Shown piece after piece: positions 44,195-58,183 of a DNA stretch of 64,000 nt. This DNA comes from Ceratothoa steindachneri (taxonomy: Eukaryota; Arthropoda; Malacostraca; Isopoda; Cymothoidae). Within the stretch, counting starts at the first letter, position 1; each line of letters begins with the position of its first letter. The notes beneath the pieces were generated by a model that did no database searches, was not told the origin of the DNA, and was given only the letters and a program-made list of their open reading frames with translations. Location: positions 122,105,129 through 122,169,128 of the forward strand of contig OZ018321.1 in NCBI GenBank assembly GCA_963969495.1. Reading direction: 5' to 3'. Made by a program: the position numbers and the translations under genes.

Positions 44195-44900
44195 ACGCGC
44201 TCTGCCAATTTTGTGGGTCATTCAGAACGACTCAAAAAGCGTCCTAGGCGTACTTAGTGCATTGATATCTATACATTCCCTGGTTTCAAGTATCCGAGAA
44301 GTAGAGGCTCTTAATAGTTGGGAGGATATCGAGATTGCCTTCTGCTGAATTCCTGGACATGATTAAGTAGTTAGGAATGATCTTGCTGAGTAAGCGGCCA
44401 GGATGTATGCAGCAACTATTAAAAGAGATATGCACTTTGCTCTCCACATACTAGCTACATGGTAGGATTCGTGTCAGTTCTTCGGAATGAATAACAAAGA
44501 ATTTGCGAGTGGGTGGACGGGATTTTAAAGTTGCGTGCTATTAGGTCTCAACATTTTGCATGAACATATACCCCAATGAAATGACGCAATCATGTGAATT
44601 TCTTCTTCTCCGACTTGAATATACTTGAATGGTATACATCTGAACAACGTATCTTTTAAGATTTATTGGTCCTTCAGACCCTCCAATACATTTGGTCGAA
44701 TGTCCAAGAATGGTATAGCTTTGTACGCGCTACCTCTTTCATTACCAGGATCGACACCGATTGTCCTTCGAGCTTCTGCTGGGCTATCTTACCCTGATTA
44801 GGATTTGATTTTAGTTTTTAGAAGGGTCCGCCTTTACTCCAATTTTTCGGAAATTGGTGATGGTGTGCTTGGCTCTTTATGAAAGATTGGCTTTTTCTGC
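44195..44900 (+). pseudogene. Non-LTR RNase H and C-terminal remnant (I type)
   Basis: Read across frames the segment shows NDSKSVLGVLSALISIHS (about 44223-44280; family TDSKSVL with the catalytic D), then WEDIEIAFC.IPGHD (family WVPSHVGI...GNE), NDLAE.AARMYAATIKRD (family NE.AD.AAK) and a downstream piece with QYIWSNVQEW and FVRATSFI. A stop stands where tryptophan is expected. This is RNase H followed by the C-terminal domain of an I-type ORF2, unrelated in detail to the copy at 22 kb. No RT precedes it. Confidence 0.6.
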
Positions 44901-45199
44901 AGCCAACCGACATTTATTTAATGAGTCTCATTATAGTTATTTTTGTATTTCTGTTAGTTTTTTGTTGATATTTGTTATGTTACATTATAATTAATATAAT
45001 TAAAGGAGAATATTGCAATACTCATATCACTCACGTAACAAGATGCTCACTTATATTTGAAGCAAGCATTTGAAGATAAGCAATCAACATAATATTGCAT
45101 ATTAATTTCACATTAATTATGGTAATTTCTGAAGATATTATTCTTTTTATCTGTTTTTAAAGATTAATATGGAAAATAGAGTATATTTTGAAAATTATC

Positions 45200-45660
45200 T
45201 GCAGTCACTAAACATTCATAGCTATCCTGTACTTAATTGTCAGTGATATTAATGGTGATGTATCATAGTTCGCTTCATTCAAGTTTGATTTAGGTTGATA
45301 AAAGAGCTTTCTCATTATATGGATAAATTTTTTCGCTACAAGGTGGAAGTAGACGTTGGAAGTCTTTTCATTTAGCTTGAAGGCAAATAAATCTGCTTCT
45401 TTCTTTGAGATTGCCAAATCCCGTGCTCAGTATTTCAGTTTCGCCTGAGTTAAATGCCGATGACTATTTCCTAGTAGATAAGAAGACCATTTTGCAAACC
45501 AGCCCTCGTAAAATGAAGGAAGGTTGAATTTTACTAGTAGGGTTAAAGAAAAAAAAACTTTATGATGCTAATCAAAACATCTTTACTATATATTTTTAAT
45601 TAATACCCCAATTTGGCCCTGTGAAATTTATTCAGAGCTGACTTCATTTTAGGAAATTTC
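45200..45660 (-). pseudogene. Fragment of an uncharacterised arthropod-associated protein family, copy A
   Basis: The minus frame reads LTQAKLKY.ARDLAISKKEADLFAFKLNEK, followed by FHLVAKKFIHIMRKLF. It resembles the pattern LTQxELNDLVRDLxLSKxxAELLGSRLxEKNLL that I recall from a repetitive, uncharacterised family in spiders and other arthropods. Copy B at 46480-46790 aligns with it, including flanking AT-rich sequence (ACTATATATTTTTAATTAAT / ATTATATATTTTTAATGAAT). Function is unknown. Presence of two worn copies 1.2 kb apart points to a duplicated segment or a mobile-element passenger. Confidence 0.5.
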
Positions 45661-46479
45661 ACTTTATGAGTTGAGGCTACATGATTTGTCTTGATATGCT
45701 TATGTGTAGAAATATTATGATGAAAAAATTAATTAAAATTAAATGTTTTTCATTTTCGCCCGGCATAAAAGGGGGAAAATAGAGGTGTTAGGAAAATATC
45801 GAAATGCATTTATCGTATTTATTATTTTCGTTCAATTTACTAGAGTATGTTAGGTCAATTGAATTTTCATTCATATTTTCAAAGTTTCGGATATAAATCC
45901 CTTAGAAAGCCTTTTTCATATTTTTATGTGGTTACCTGGAGGACTGTAAAATACAGCCATTCCTTACGGCCAAAGTATGTTGCAATGACAACTTTTTGTA
46001 ATACACTCTTTTCCTCTTGAACTTATATTATAATTATGAGTTCTTAACTCCTGTATTATGCCGTGGTTGGACTTAAATTTTTTTAGACTAAAATTCCCCT
46101 ATTGCAAATGTATCTATGAAAATCCAAGTCCATTATTTTGTTTGGCTTCTCACTTTGCGGGTTCATTGTTTAAATTCAATCCATTGAATTTATTTTGTCC
46201 ACAATTTCCTGAAATTCTCTTTCCTTTGCAATTTAATTTTAGCTTAGATCAACATAAATGATCTCCTTGTGCTCTTGATATTGGAGTCAGTCAATGCCCA
46301 ATTTAATGTCGTCCTGGGAGTGAAAAACAGAGACTTCACCAAAATATACCCAGTATGCGAGTGAGTGCATATATAAACTTGAGACTATGCTTAAAACTAT
46401 ACAAAAACAATTTCCATTTTGTAGAGTTGTAAGAAGCAACACTTAACCAACTGTGCTAGATGACGTGCTATATTGTGGC

Positions 46480-46800
46480 AGTAAACAAGACACTTGCCTC
46501 ATGAACAATGTCCACAATTATCTGCTACCGTGATCGAAAATATGAGACTCTTGCAGAGAGGTCAGGAAAGACTTTTTCATTTAGCCTGTAGTCTAATAGC
46601 ACGACTGATTTCTTGGATAGTGCCAAATCAGGTGCTAAGTCATTCAGTTCCTTTTGCGTTAAATGACGTATAAAAACAGGTTGAATTTAATTGGGAGTAG
46701 TGTTAAAGAAAAAATAACTTTATCTGGCTAATCCAAACTTTTTATTATATATTTTTAATGAATATTTCAATTTTGAGCCAGCCCAATTTAGTCAGAGCTA
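46480..46800 (-). pseudogene. Fragment of the same uncharacterised family, copy B
   Basis: On the minus strand PVFIRHLTQKELNDLAPDLA then LSKKSVVLLDYRLNEKVF (about 46680-46565) keeps the family pattern better than copy A. After a stop, HEASVLFTATI may match the following conserved block (family ...EGSLVYCNDI). The alignable block continues upstream to about 46800. Identification rests on remembered family patterns, so a protein search is needed for certainty. Confidence 0.55.
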
Positions 46801-47679
46801 ATGAGTTCAAATCGCTGTAGAGGGTAGATTATTCATAATAAAAAAAATTGTTTATTAGTTTGAGAAGGATTATTTTGTTTAAGCAATATCTAGGTTGGTC
46901 TTTCGGTTGACCTGAATTCTTTCAGAAGTGCCAATTATCTGTTTATTATGGTAGTAACAGTTAGAATAAACCATAGGCAAAATTTCACAAAATTTTGGTG
47001 ATATTTTTAGAAAATACATAATATATGGAATCCAACTAGTCGTCTCTTGTTGGAATAATGTCTCAGTTCTTCATTGGCAGAAAATAAATAAACTAAATCC
47101 AAACCCAGTATGGGCTGCTCTTTGGAAATCGCTTTTACGGACTGCCCCTAAAACTACATAAGTGAAAGTATTGATTTTAATAGAAGAATTAGCATAAACG
47201 GGATCTTAAATTGAATAATCTTAAAAGCACCTTAGTTTAACATCGAGAAAAAGATCACAGCATTGATTTAAAGAGTTACAAACCCATTATTAATATTATC
47301 AATATCGTTATCAATATAATGACATTAAACAAGTCGTATGGTTCTAATAAAACTTAAACCAAACATGGCTTTCGGACTTATTTATCAAAATTTAATAGCT
47401 TATTTTATATATGAAAAATCTGGAAATAAATAGAAATACAATAATATTCAAATATAAGATTAAGAAATATCAAAATAATGTGAATTAAATTTATTTATTC
47501 AATAAAACGACAATGTGTAAGGGGTAACAAAATAATTTTGGTAAATATGCTAGAGTAAACTGTAATAAATCACATTTTTATGGGTGATATAAAAACGACA
47601 ATGTGTAAGGGGTAACATGCCGATACAATACCCACTCCTAGTGAGGAAGTATTACGAAATAGTCTTTAAGTTCCAATGA
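46801..47679. repeat. AT-rich spacer with an 88-bp spaced direct repeat
   Basis: AAAACGACAATGTGTAAGGG (and the following GTAACA) occurs at 47504 and 47592. The rest shows nothing recognisable. Confidence 0.5.
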
Positions 47680-48440
47680 CGACTCTATCTGGAAGTTGCC
47701 AGCATTTCATCGCTATCGACGAACGCAGGTTTCACTCGGTCGAGGGAAACGGTTTCAGATTTACCATCTTTGTTAATATTTATTGTCTTCTCGCGCCGAT
47801 GAAGAACCTTGAATGGACTAGTGTAAGGAGGGACCAAAGGTTTGCGAACAGTATCATTTTGGACAAAGAAGCTTTCCGATCTCTGCAATTCTTTGAAGAC
47901 GAATTGTTTTGGCGAGACTACGTTGCGACTGGCGGTAAGCTGGAGAGAAGACATGGGGTTCCGGAGTTGGGAGACGTATAATGCAGGATCGAGTGAAGAA
48001 ACTGAAATTAGTTAAAAAAGGTCAACTGGCAAGAGATGATGAGCACCATATAAAGCTTCTGTAACTGTAGCCAGCATATCTTATTTTATGAAAGAACGAA
48101 GACCTAGCATGACGAGAGGGAACTATGCCGTCCAGTGAGGGTCATCCTCATGTCACAAAAGAGCAGTTTTTAGCTGTCCATGGAGGTTATCGAACAAGCC
48201 ATTTGCCCTAGGGTAGTACGCTGTTGTGCGAATGCAAGTTGAGTAAAAGGTGTTGGCCAAAAAGCTGAATACACTCTCTTCGAAAGGAAGTCCTATGTCC
48301 CTCATAATGGTTAACAAATTCCGAGGCGAGAAATACACCCTCATGCGAGCGACAGTAATGGCTGAGATTTCCGAGATCGGAAAGGCATTGAGCCACCTAT
48401 TACAGCGGTCGACACAAGTTTGAATGTAACTGTAGTTTTA
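47680..48440 (-). pseudogene. Ty3/gypsy integrase, C-terminal two thirds
   Basis: From high to low coordinate: CNRWLNAFPISEISAITVA (about 48405-48350), RMRVYFSPRNLLTIMRDIG, FEESVFSFLANTF, TTAYYPRANGLFDNLHGQLK (about 48235-48170; family GMVERFH, so the catalytic E reads D), then WTA.FPLVMLGLRSFIK, and the C-terminal segment FVFKELQRSESFFVQNDTVR, PYTSPFKVLHRREKTI and VSLDRVKPAF (47900-47700). It is the continuation of the pol region at 51.7-53.3 kb, from which it is separated by a mariner, an AT tract and an LTR-like repeat. About 110 residues between the two parts are missing. Confidence 0.85.
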
Positions 48441-48456
48441 AGAAGGCTATATATAA

Positions 48457-49505
48457 AGGGTGTTCCAATAACTTGGACTGATTTTATATGTAAGTTAATT
48501 TTAAGCGTCTAAAGATTTTTTCTTTTTCTTTCAGATTTAACAACTTCAGTCTTTGGCAATTTCAACCATGGAAAGAGTAACAATCGAGCAACTTGATAAA
48601 TTTATCAAAGCCTATTACGAATATGGACGTTCAAACAAAAACGCATTTCGGGCACTTCGCTATTTTTTTTGGTAAACATAATCGACTAACCGAGAGTGCA
48701 ATTTGGAAAATTCTTCGTAAATTCAAACAAACGGGGTCAGTGGCAGATATGAAAACGCAATTGCGTGCTCGTTTACGCCGTTGGGCAGACAACATTGCTG
48801 CAGCGCGCGAGAATGTGGCTGAAAATCCAGACACCTCTATTCGTCATCGCGCGCAGGAATTGAACCTCTCAACAACAACGTTACCTCAAATTTTGACAAA
48901 AGATTTGCTTCTACACGCTCACAAATTCAGTTGACAAAAGAACCGAAGACTGCTGACCATTTGAAGCGGTGTACATTTTCGCAAAAAATCATCTTTAGTA
49001 ATGAAGCCCATTTTCATCTTTTATGGCCTGAATTGAATTCTATGGATGCCGAAGATTTGTGGTTTCAACAGGACGGTGCCACATGCCACACAGCCAATGC
49101 AACAATGGCTTTATTGAATGAAAAGTTCCACGGTCGCATCATCTCTCGAAATAGCAAGGTCACTTGGCCACCACGATCGTGTGACTTGACCTCTATATAT
49201 TTTTTCCTTTGGGGTCATCTTAAAAGCTAACAACAAGCCAACAAATATTCAACAGCTGAAGGATGAGATAATAAGGCATATTGGTGAGATCGAGGAGCAA
49301 CTATGCAGGGATGTTATCAAAAGTTTTGACCTTTGAGTGGAGATGTGCCACGGAAGCCTTGGCAGACATTTAGGCGATATTATTTTTCACTCATAATTGT
49401 CATGACTCAAATAATATGATCCAATAGTGAAATCAATAAATTTTCACCAATAACAATGTTTTATTTACTGCTAACATCGATCCGTCTTAATGGAACACCT
49501 GTTCT
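48457..49505 (+). mobile_element. Mariner transposon, internally deleted
   Basis: The left end AGGGTGTTCCAATAACTTGG (48457) and right end, read on the minus strand, ACAGGTGTTCCATTAAGACG form imperfect inverted repeats of about 25 bp. Both ends sit in TATA-rich sequence, consistent with TA targeting. Length about 1.05 kb, shorter than intact mariners. Confidence 0.85.
48569..49335 (+). pseudogene. Mariner transposase pseudogene
   Basis: It starts MERVTIEQLDKFIKAYYEYG (48569). The helix-turn-helix region follows (ESAIWKILRKFKQTGSVAD; SIRHRAQELNLSTTTLPQIL). The first catalytic D is changed to N in FSNEAHFHLLWPE (about 48990; family FSDE). About 60-70 residues are missing before LWFQQDGATCHTANATMALL (about 49055-49110), which carries the second D. 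The last motif reads CDLTSIYFFLWG (about 49180-49215), where mariners have CDLTPLDFFLWG, so the third D is Y. Two of three catalytic residues are therefore lost. One frameshift lies near 48660 and another near 48935. Confidence 0.88.
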
Positions 49506-49508
49506 AAA

Positions 49509-51566
<2,058 letters not shown>

Positions 51567-53310
51567 AAAAATTATCAAATACATTCCAACGCTGAATGGG
51601 TGGCATATAAATTCAAACACTTTCGTTTGAAACAGCACACCACAGGAAAACATTGACCTATGGATAAGTCACCAGTTTAAGGGAATTGGAATGCTGAGAA
51701 GGGTCCTTAATGAGTGAATTCAGTTTTGAGTCACTGGTTTGTTCTTCGTGAAGAACTTCCGATTGAAATGAGAAAGGTCAACTGAATCAATCACCAATCT
51801 GGAAAGGGAATCAGCTGCTACGTTTTCGATGCCGTGGATGGGGCAAATGTCGGAAGTAAACGGATATGTGAATTCCACTTGACAAATATGACGCGAAGAA
51901 TGCGTAGTAGACTTCGATCGCAACATAAATATCAAAGGTTTATGAACTGGTAGGATGTGAAATTCCCTTCCATTGACGAAGTTATAAAATACGGGATGCT
52001 GAGATAAATGGCGAGATCCTCTCTGCCGTAGGCTCTATACTGAGTCTCAGCTGGTTGAATGTTCTTCGAGAAGAAAGCAATAAGGATACAAACGTTGTTT
52101 ACTGTATGCTGAAAGATTGCACCGACGGCCAAATTTAATGCATCTGTCATCTTAAATGTTTAACATCAAGAACAGGATAATGAAGATGGGTGCCTTTCTT
52201 CAAAGCTATTTTTACTTTGTCGAATTCTGTAGTCGCCAAATTGGTCCAATTAACAAAGGTTTTAACTCCTTCCTTTTCTGGTTACACGACGTCGTTGGGG
52301 GGCTTTAGAATAGCTGTAAAGTCCTTTATAAACCTGTGGTAAAAGTTGAAAATAAAAACGAACTGAGGTAGCTTGCATTGAGACTTAGGGTGTGAAAAAG
52401 CAGCAATGGCTTATTTCTTCTCTACACTAGATCTAACACCGTTCGTAATAATATTGTGTCCAAGGAGTCAATTTCTGGGACGAATGTGGAACCATATTTT
52501 TATGTCTGGAAAGCACAGCCTTAACATAAAGCGGGTGTTCATCGGCCGAATTGCTGACAATCAGAAGGATATCTATATACCCAAAACAGAAGCATAATCC
52601 ACGACTGACTTCGTCAATAAAGTGTTCGGAGGTTTGAGTAGTATTACGGAGGCCGCAAGGCATGTAAAGCCACTAGTACATCCAGAATGGGGTGATAGTG
52701 GCAGTTTTGCAAACAAACGTGGCCTGGTCGACAGGAATCTTATGAAAAGCTTTGAGCAGGTCAATCTTTGAGAAAATTGTTCACTCATGGAGATTGACCG
52801 TAAAATTCTGTATGTGAGGAATCGGATACGTGTCGAGAACTGTATAGGAATTGAAGGCACGAATTCACCACACGTGCGACATCTCCAGTCTTATCGGCTA
52901 CCATGTGAAACGCTGAGGTTTAATTTCTCTTGGAAGATCTGATGAGCCCAAGATCCAACATGCGCTGGAATTCTTCCTTTGCATTTTTATTCATTCATGC
53001 AAAAGTCGTCGAAGTTTGGCGTTCACAGGGGGTTCGGTGGTCGTGATGTGATGAGTCAAACTATGCGTTACCTCATTTGCCTAACCATACGAGAAACGCA
53101 GTGCAAGGAATTTTTTCAAGTGTCTCTTGAACGAAGTCGACCGCACGACGGCGGAGATGGTGGTATAGTCTTTTCAGCCTATGAAAGCACGCAAACAAAG
53201 TGAGGTGTCATGATCCATCGGGAAGTTCTTGCTAAGGCCGACAGAAAGCTTGAAGTACCAGAGAAAATCAATGCCTAAGTTGGGCCTGTGGATCGCTGCT
53301 ACGAGGAAGA
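51567..53310 (-). pseudogene. Ty3/gypsy pol: protease end, reverse transcriptase, RNase H
   Basis: From high to low coordinate: GIDFLWYFKLSVGLSKNFP (about 53265; protease tail), the pre-RT segment with THHITTTEPPVNAKLRRL (about 53060), RAFNSYTVLDTYPIPHIQNF (about 52850), IFSKIDLLKAFHKIPVDQA (about 52770; first RT aspartate), MPCGLRNTTQTSEHFIDEV (52663-52605) and FCFGYIDILLIVSNSADEH. In the last the family YIDD reads YIDI, so one catalytic aspartate is lost. RNase H: TDALNLAVGAIFQHTVNN (52147-52095), YRAYGREDLAIY and HGIENVAADSLSRL (about 51835-51795). Several frameshifts. Reading stops at NVFDNF, where the LTR-like repeat begins. Confidence 0.88.
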
Positions 53311-53339
53311 CTCACTTAAAACTTTGACCTTAACCGAGA

Positions 53340-55450
53340 CCTAGGGAGGGTGTTTTTAATTCTGTTCCGTAAACGGGGATTTATGTTTCCATTTGATGTA
53401 AAAAGGTCGTTAATAGGAGAAGTATTCTGCGCGGCCGAAGGAAGTAAGCTGACTTCCTTTTTTTCTTCTTCTAATCGCAGTTTGTCTTTCTCTAGGTGGA
53501 ACGAAAATTTTAATTTACGAGTATTTGTAGACCTTGCTGAGTTGCAAGTGCTTATCCACCATTTCTTCTATCTATCTTGGTTGATAAGAGCATGCGCTGT
53601 CTCTTTTATGTATGTTCTTATTCTCTGCCTCAAATCAAGCTGATTTGAAACGCTGAATTTCTTCATCAAGTACTTCCAGGTTTGCTTCTTTAAGATCGGC
53701 TGGGACGAATCTTCTAAGATTCTCTTTGTATTCTTTCTAGTTTGCTCTACTGTAGTTTTTCCTTTCCTAGATCAGTAACTGTATCGGGCTCTGATTTACA
53801 TCCAATAGTGTTCCCACATGATCACCACATGATACGTTCACGAGCTTCAATGGGATGCTGTCTGGTATGTAATGGCTGGTTTAATTACGGTCTGCCACTG
53901 AGGTACGTAGAAATGTATGGGCAGATTCATTGAATATGGTCCTTTCCATCAATGTTTCGTTGTTTTTACCAATTTGATTATTTTTGTTTGACTAGCCATT
54001 CGCTCTGCACTCTGCATTCAGTTCTACCATAAATATTGTTGTAAACACTTTGTTGAAGATTGCCATCATATTATGCATATAACTGAAATCACGTCCCGGG
54101 GGTTGGCATCCTGTTGCAATTATTATTGGTAATACCTATGTTTCAATCCTAACAGCCATGCTAGCTTCTTCTAAGCCATCGATTTCTTTAGAAGATATGA
54201 CGTTTCTGATTACTTTGCCAGTTGGGTTAGCGTAAATACGGTATAATTGAAAAATTTATATTGGTCTTCTTTGTGGCTTTACTCAATATTCAGATATATA
54301 TGTCTTAATCTATTTCCTTAAAGATGTTGCCAGTGATTGTTGTTTTCGTGATCGACACATCTATGTTATTTTGTTGAATTCTGAGTTTTCTTCTACTATC
54401 GTATTCAATTGTTTACTTGGGTTTATTGTTTATGCGGTTCTGATGATCTGGCGAGTGATCTGTCTATAAGTGTCTGTATCACCTCAAATAATTAACAGTA
54501 AAACCAGTTAAGGTGTCTTGGTGGAGAGTCACGCGGTATCCTGATTTAACCAGGATTTTTCTTGCGCTCATCTTAGTCGCTCGTTTAACGTCTGAAGCTC
54601 CATTTGCATCTGCCTTCCTTCAACCCTTTTATTGTGTCAGGTAATTGCTTTCTTCTTGGCAAAGAAAGGTCGCTGCTGGTTTTGACTTTGAGAACGAGCT
54701 CGGCACCCTCAATTATTTTAATTACACTAGTCCTGTTTTCTTATCTTGTATTTACTTTTGTTACATTTTTTCTTGTATTTTCTTCAGTTGCGTTGGTGTC
54801 TGTTCCTGCCTCGGTATTAGTCGCAGGATTGGTGTTTTTTCCTGGAGCATTCTTTCCCAGAGTTTTGGCCCTATTCCCCTTTAGTATTTCTGAATATGGA
54901 CGGTTCTGAGAGAATCACACTTCTTCATATGATCTTCTCAAGCATGTCGTTTAATGTTGAATTGAACGTCTCAGGTCTTTTAATATTCATGACCTAAGCG
55001 TATCTGATGCACGCTAGTGCTTCCATCGATGCGTCATTAGGTACCGTTGGGTGTGTTTTTGCCTCTCTGATTTCATTGACGGTAGATTTTGCAACTCCTG
55101 CATAGGTCGCGTTTCACTTTTCTCTTGTTTTTCTTTCATTGCTTCCTTTTAATTCAATAATTTCTTTACGTGTGTCACGCGCCATTTCCATAGTTATGTG
55201 TTACTGTAACACTCCGCAGTTAATACATTAATTTCCAATTTCCTTGCAGTCTTTCCAGTTATGTCCGGTTTTGCTCGATTCAGAAAACATCTGTTCCTCT
55301 ATTGACATTGCCTTAGCAATTGAAGCATAATGAAGTTTCTTTTCGTTCTTTTTTGCTTTGATGCTAGGGCGGAGTCAGACTACGGCTGACCTTCAGACGA
55401 AAATGTGTGGCACTCGCTCCGCGCTGGTGCACTGAGTGTTAAGATTTGGA
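53340..55450 (-). pseudogene. Jockey-like element, 5' part (ORF1, endonuclease, linker)
   Basis: ORF1: knuckle remnants CFNC and GHNWKDCKEIGN.CINCGV (about 55310-55215), then ARDTRKEIIELKGSNERKTR, NATYAGVAKSTVNEIREAKT and ALACIRYA.VMNIKRPETF with NDMLEK (about 54990-54940). This parallels the ORF1 tail at 6.9 kb, which reads RPYAAATANGSV, IMHAHFINMANPG and LNTMLEKKPA. An endonuclease zone (54.5-54.0 kb) is poorly preserved. The linker reads HPIEARERIMW, TIGCKSEPDTVTDLGK and KKFSVSNQLDLRQRIRTYIK (53.85-53.6 kb). The RT is absent; the copy stops near the gypsy protease. It is the second member of the same family in the window. Confidence 0.6.
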
Positions 55451-56880
55451 CCCAGTTCTCTGATGAGAAGAGCCTCCATAAGGTTCAACGGCGAATATCA
55501 GTTTATTTCTGAGAATGGTAGTATTTTTAACCAGATTTGTTCTTGTAGTTTCTTCGTTGTGCCGTTTGTTTTAGTGTGCTTTGACTCCTTTTTATTGCAG
55601 GAGCATAATTTAGCGTGGGTTGAGGGTATTAATGGTCCTACAAATATATTGATTTTTTGGATAAAGCTTGCATTTCTTATGTGGGCATTCAAATATTTAC
55701 ACCATATCGGGTTGGCTTTAGAATGGATCATATTTCCACAGTGGTTGTTTCTCATCAATAGATTACTAACCTTTGCTTTTTAATAGTTTATTAAAAGAGA
55801 TCCCTTTTTGAAATTTCATTGGATATTGTTGCTTTTTATGATATCTGGAAATCATATTTCGTAGATTTGTATGCATCCATCATTTGGTTCTTGTAGGAGA
55901 GTGGTGTTACTTTAATTTTTATTTTCCTTAACCTCAAGGACCTCAAGTTTTAAGTTGAGTATTTGTTTATGTATTTTGTCAAATTCTCTGTTGTAGTATT
56001 TATTGTTGATTAGGATCTTTTTGCTTAATCAAAATACTTCGCAAGTACAGTCCAAGTCAAGCAGTTCTTAATTGCTCTTCTTATGGATAAGCTCATTACC
56101 GAATCTTATAAATCTCGGTGCACTCACGTTTGTCGTTAAGACATCGACCGAAGTCTGTTCTTTTTCGAAAGAGGGTGGTTGTATATTTCCCGTCACTCTT
56201 CTGTTTTACCTCTTCATCCAAACTTCGGTCGATTTCCACAGGTCTTAATTACGTGAAATTTCGTTTCACATAAGCAAACATGCCTTCTATTCGTAGAAAG
56301 CGGTCCAAAAGACAGCTCTTTCCCAATCATCTACTTTCTTTCTCATTCCTTTGCCTACAATCCAAATTTCTTTGCTAAATTGGATAAAAAGATATGTATT
56401 CTGTCTGACTCAGCCCAAAGGTTTAAGTCTTTATTGAAGTATAAATGAGCTCATATTATCATTATAAATGATTATTATGAGTCATTAGAATGTTAGTAAG
56501 TAGTTGGTATTATCTTCTACAGTAAGCATTTTCCAAGGAATTGTCTCTGCCGCATTATATCAAGAGTCTTAATCTAAATCCATCTTTTAGGTCTTATTCG
56601 AAATCCTACCTCTGTCTGACCGACTGCCAGATTATTATTTCTAAATAATACAGCTATAACCTGTTCAGTTTCCATTTTTTAATTAAATTGCTTATTGCAA
56701 TAATATAAATCATTTAAGTTATACTCAAGTAGGGATTCATAATTGCAACCTGAATGCTGCAGAAAAGATAGATCTTCCTGCGCGTTTCAATAAGCTATCC
56801 CATTTTATCTCTGAGGATCTTTCTAAGAAGTAAAAAAAAATTCTGATGACAAAAATATACACTTGAATAGACTGTTACTG
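55451..56880. other. Unassigned segment
   Basis: No feature recognised. The 115-residue plus frame at 55436-55783 and its minus shadow carry no motif I can name. Confidence 0.3.
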
Positions 56881-57874
56881 CGTCCGTTAGAGCGGGTTAC
56901 CTCTGTTGAGAAAGAGCCTTTCCAAGATATTATTGAGCAAATAGAGGTAGCACTGGGTTCGATTAAAAGAACAACTTGCAACCTTCTCATGAAGCATAGA
57001 CAGGTTTAAGAAATAATTAACTCACTCCAAGGGACAATCGACTTCTTGTTCACGGGCCCCTCATACTCAAAGATAGAGGCTGCCGGTGCCACTGATGATT
57101 TAGTCTACAAACTTCAGAGAGAGACAGTAATGAAGGGCGGCTCAGCATTGACCTCATTAACGAGAAACGTTTTTTAGTTGATACTAGATCTGCCATAAGC
57201 ATCAACCCTGCAATTTACGAAAGTCTGTGGAAAGAAGAATCACACTCTCGCCTCCAAACATTAACAGGATCTCCTATACGAGCATTTGGTGAGGAAACAC
57301 TCTCTCTTGATGTTTTTAATTTATGCTAATAAGTTTGTCATCATATTTACCACTTACTCTCCAATTATAATCTTTTAGTTAGTAAAAAAAATGTGTTAGT
57401 GGAAAAGACCAGTAATCTATTGATAAGGAGTATAAGTGAAGATGCAACTATTTCTTCACTAATTTTTTCTATATTGAGTAATCCTAGAGTGTATTTACCT
57501 TTAAATAAATATAGCGAGTTTTATAAGGCGCAATATCACTTCAGGAATGTTGAAGGAGTATTTATATTGTCTCCCTCTCTTTTATCAGGTGATGAAAACA
57601 AATTTCGTGGTTTCGTCTATAAATTAATATATATCGCTAGGAATGAATTTGTAAACTTCTATGAGAGAATAAAATACGCCCAAGTAAATATTCCTTTCTC
57701 TTTAACTTAGTGCAACAATTGGCCGAGGGGTAATGCGTTATGTTTGAATTTTGACGTCTAAATTCTGTCACAGTTAAAGACAATTATCCGCTTCCGTATC
57801 TCTCCGATTTTAGAGCAATCTCGAAAAGTTTTAATATATTATGCAATATCGATCTTCTTGGTACCCTTTTTTTA
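56881..57874 (+). pseudogene. Ty3/gypsy protease and RT start
   Basis: The protease reads KRFLVDTRSAISINPAIYE (about 57163-57218); the family active site is DTG and here G is R. It continues SRLQTLTGSPIRAFGEETLS (about 57253-57312). After a gap of poorly readable sequence, SVTVKDNYPLPYLSDFRAIS (57768-57828) and FNILCNIDLLGT (57829-57864) give the fingers and the first RT aspartate. At this point a MITE interrupts. Upstream 56881-57100 (EPFQDIIEQIEVALGSIKRT) may be Gag but is not recognised. Confidence 0.7.
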
Positions 57875-58183
57875 AGGTGGTCCAAAAAACTGAAAATAAT
57901 ATTTCTTTCTCTCCACATTGCTAATTTTATTACAATTCACGAAAAGGAAGTACACCGAAAATTTCGTGTCTCTATCTCATCCTGTATGGGTGACCCCACT
58001 TTTCACTTTTACTTAGTAAGGTTGGTCTTTGAGGATGTAAGACCAAATGTGGGGCGACCTCTAAGACCATTTTATGGTGATCAAATTTTGCACACATGGA
58101 GAGGAATGCAAACGAAAAAAGGCAGTGGTGTGGAGAAAGAATGAGTGCACTTTGAAATTTTACCCTCGTCTTTTGAACCACCC
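57875..58183. mobile_element. 309-bp Tc1/mariner-type MITE
   Basis: Ends AGGTGGTCCAAAAAAC (57875) and, on the other strand, GGGTGGTTCAAAAGAC form terminal inverted repeats. Both are flanked by TA (57873-57874 and 58184-58185), the target duplication of the Tc1/mariner superfamily. No transposase inside. It sits in the gypsy RT just after the first RT aspartate motif. Confidence 0.75.

Noticed and set aside
53350..55783. Plus-strand hydrophobic frames (for example 54604-54909) as membrane proteins
   Set aside because: The minus strand carries Jockey-like ORF1 and linker motifs over much of this range; the plus frames have no recognisable family.
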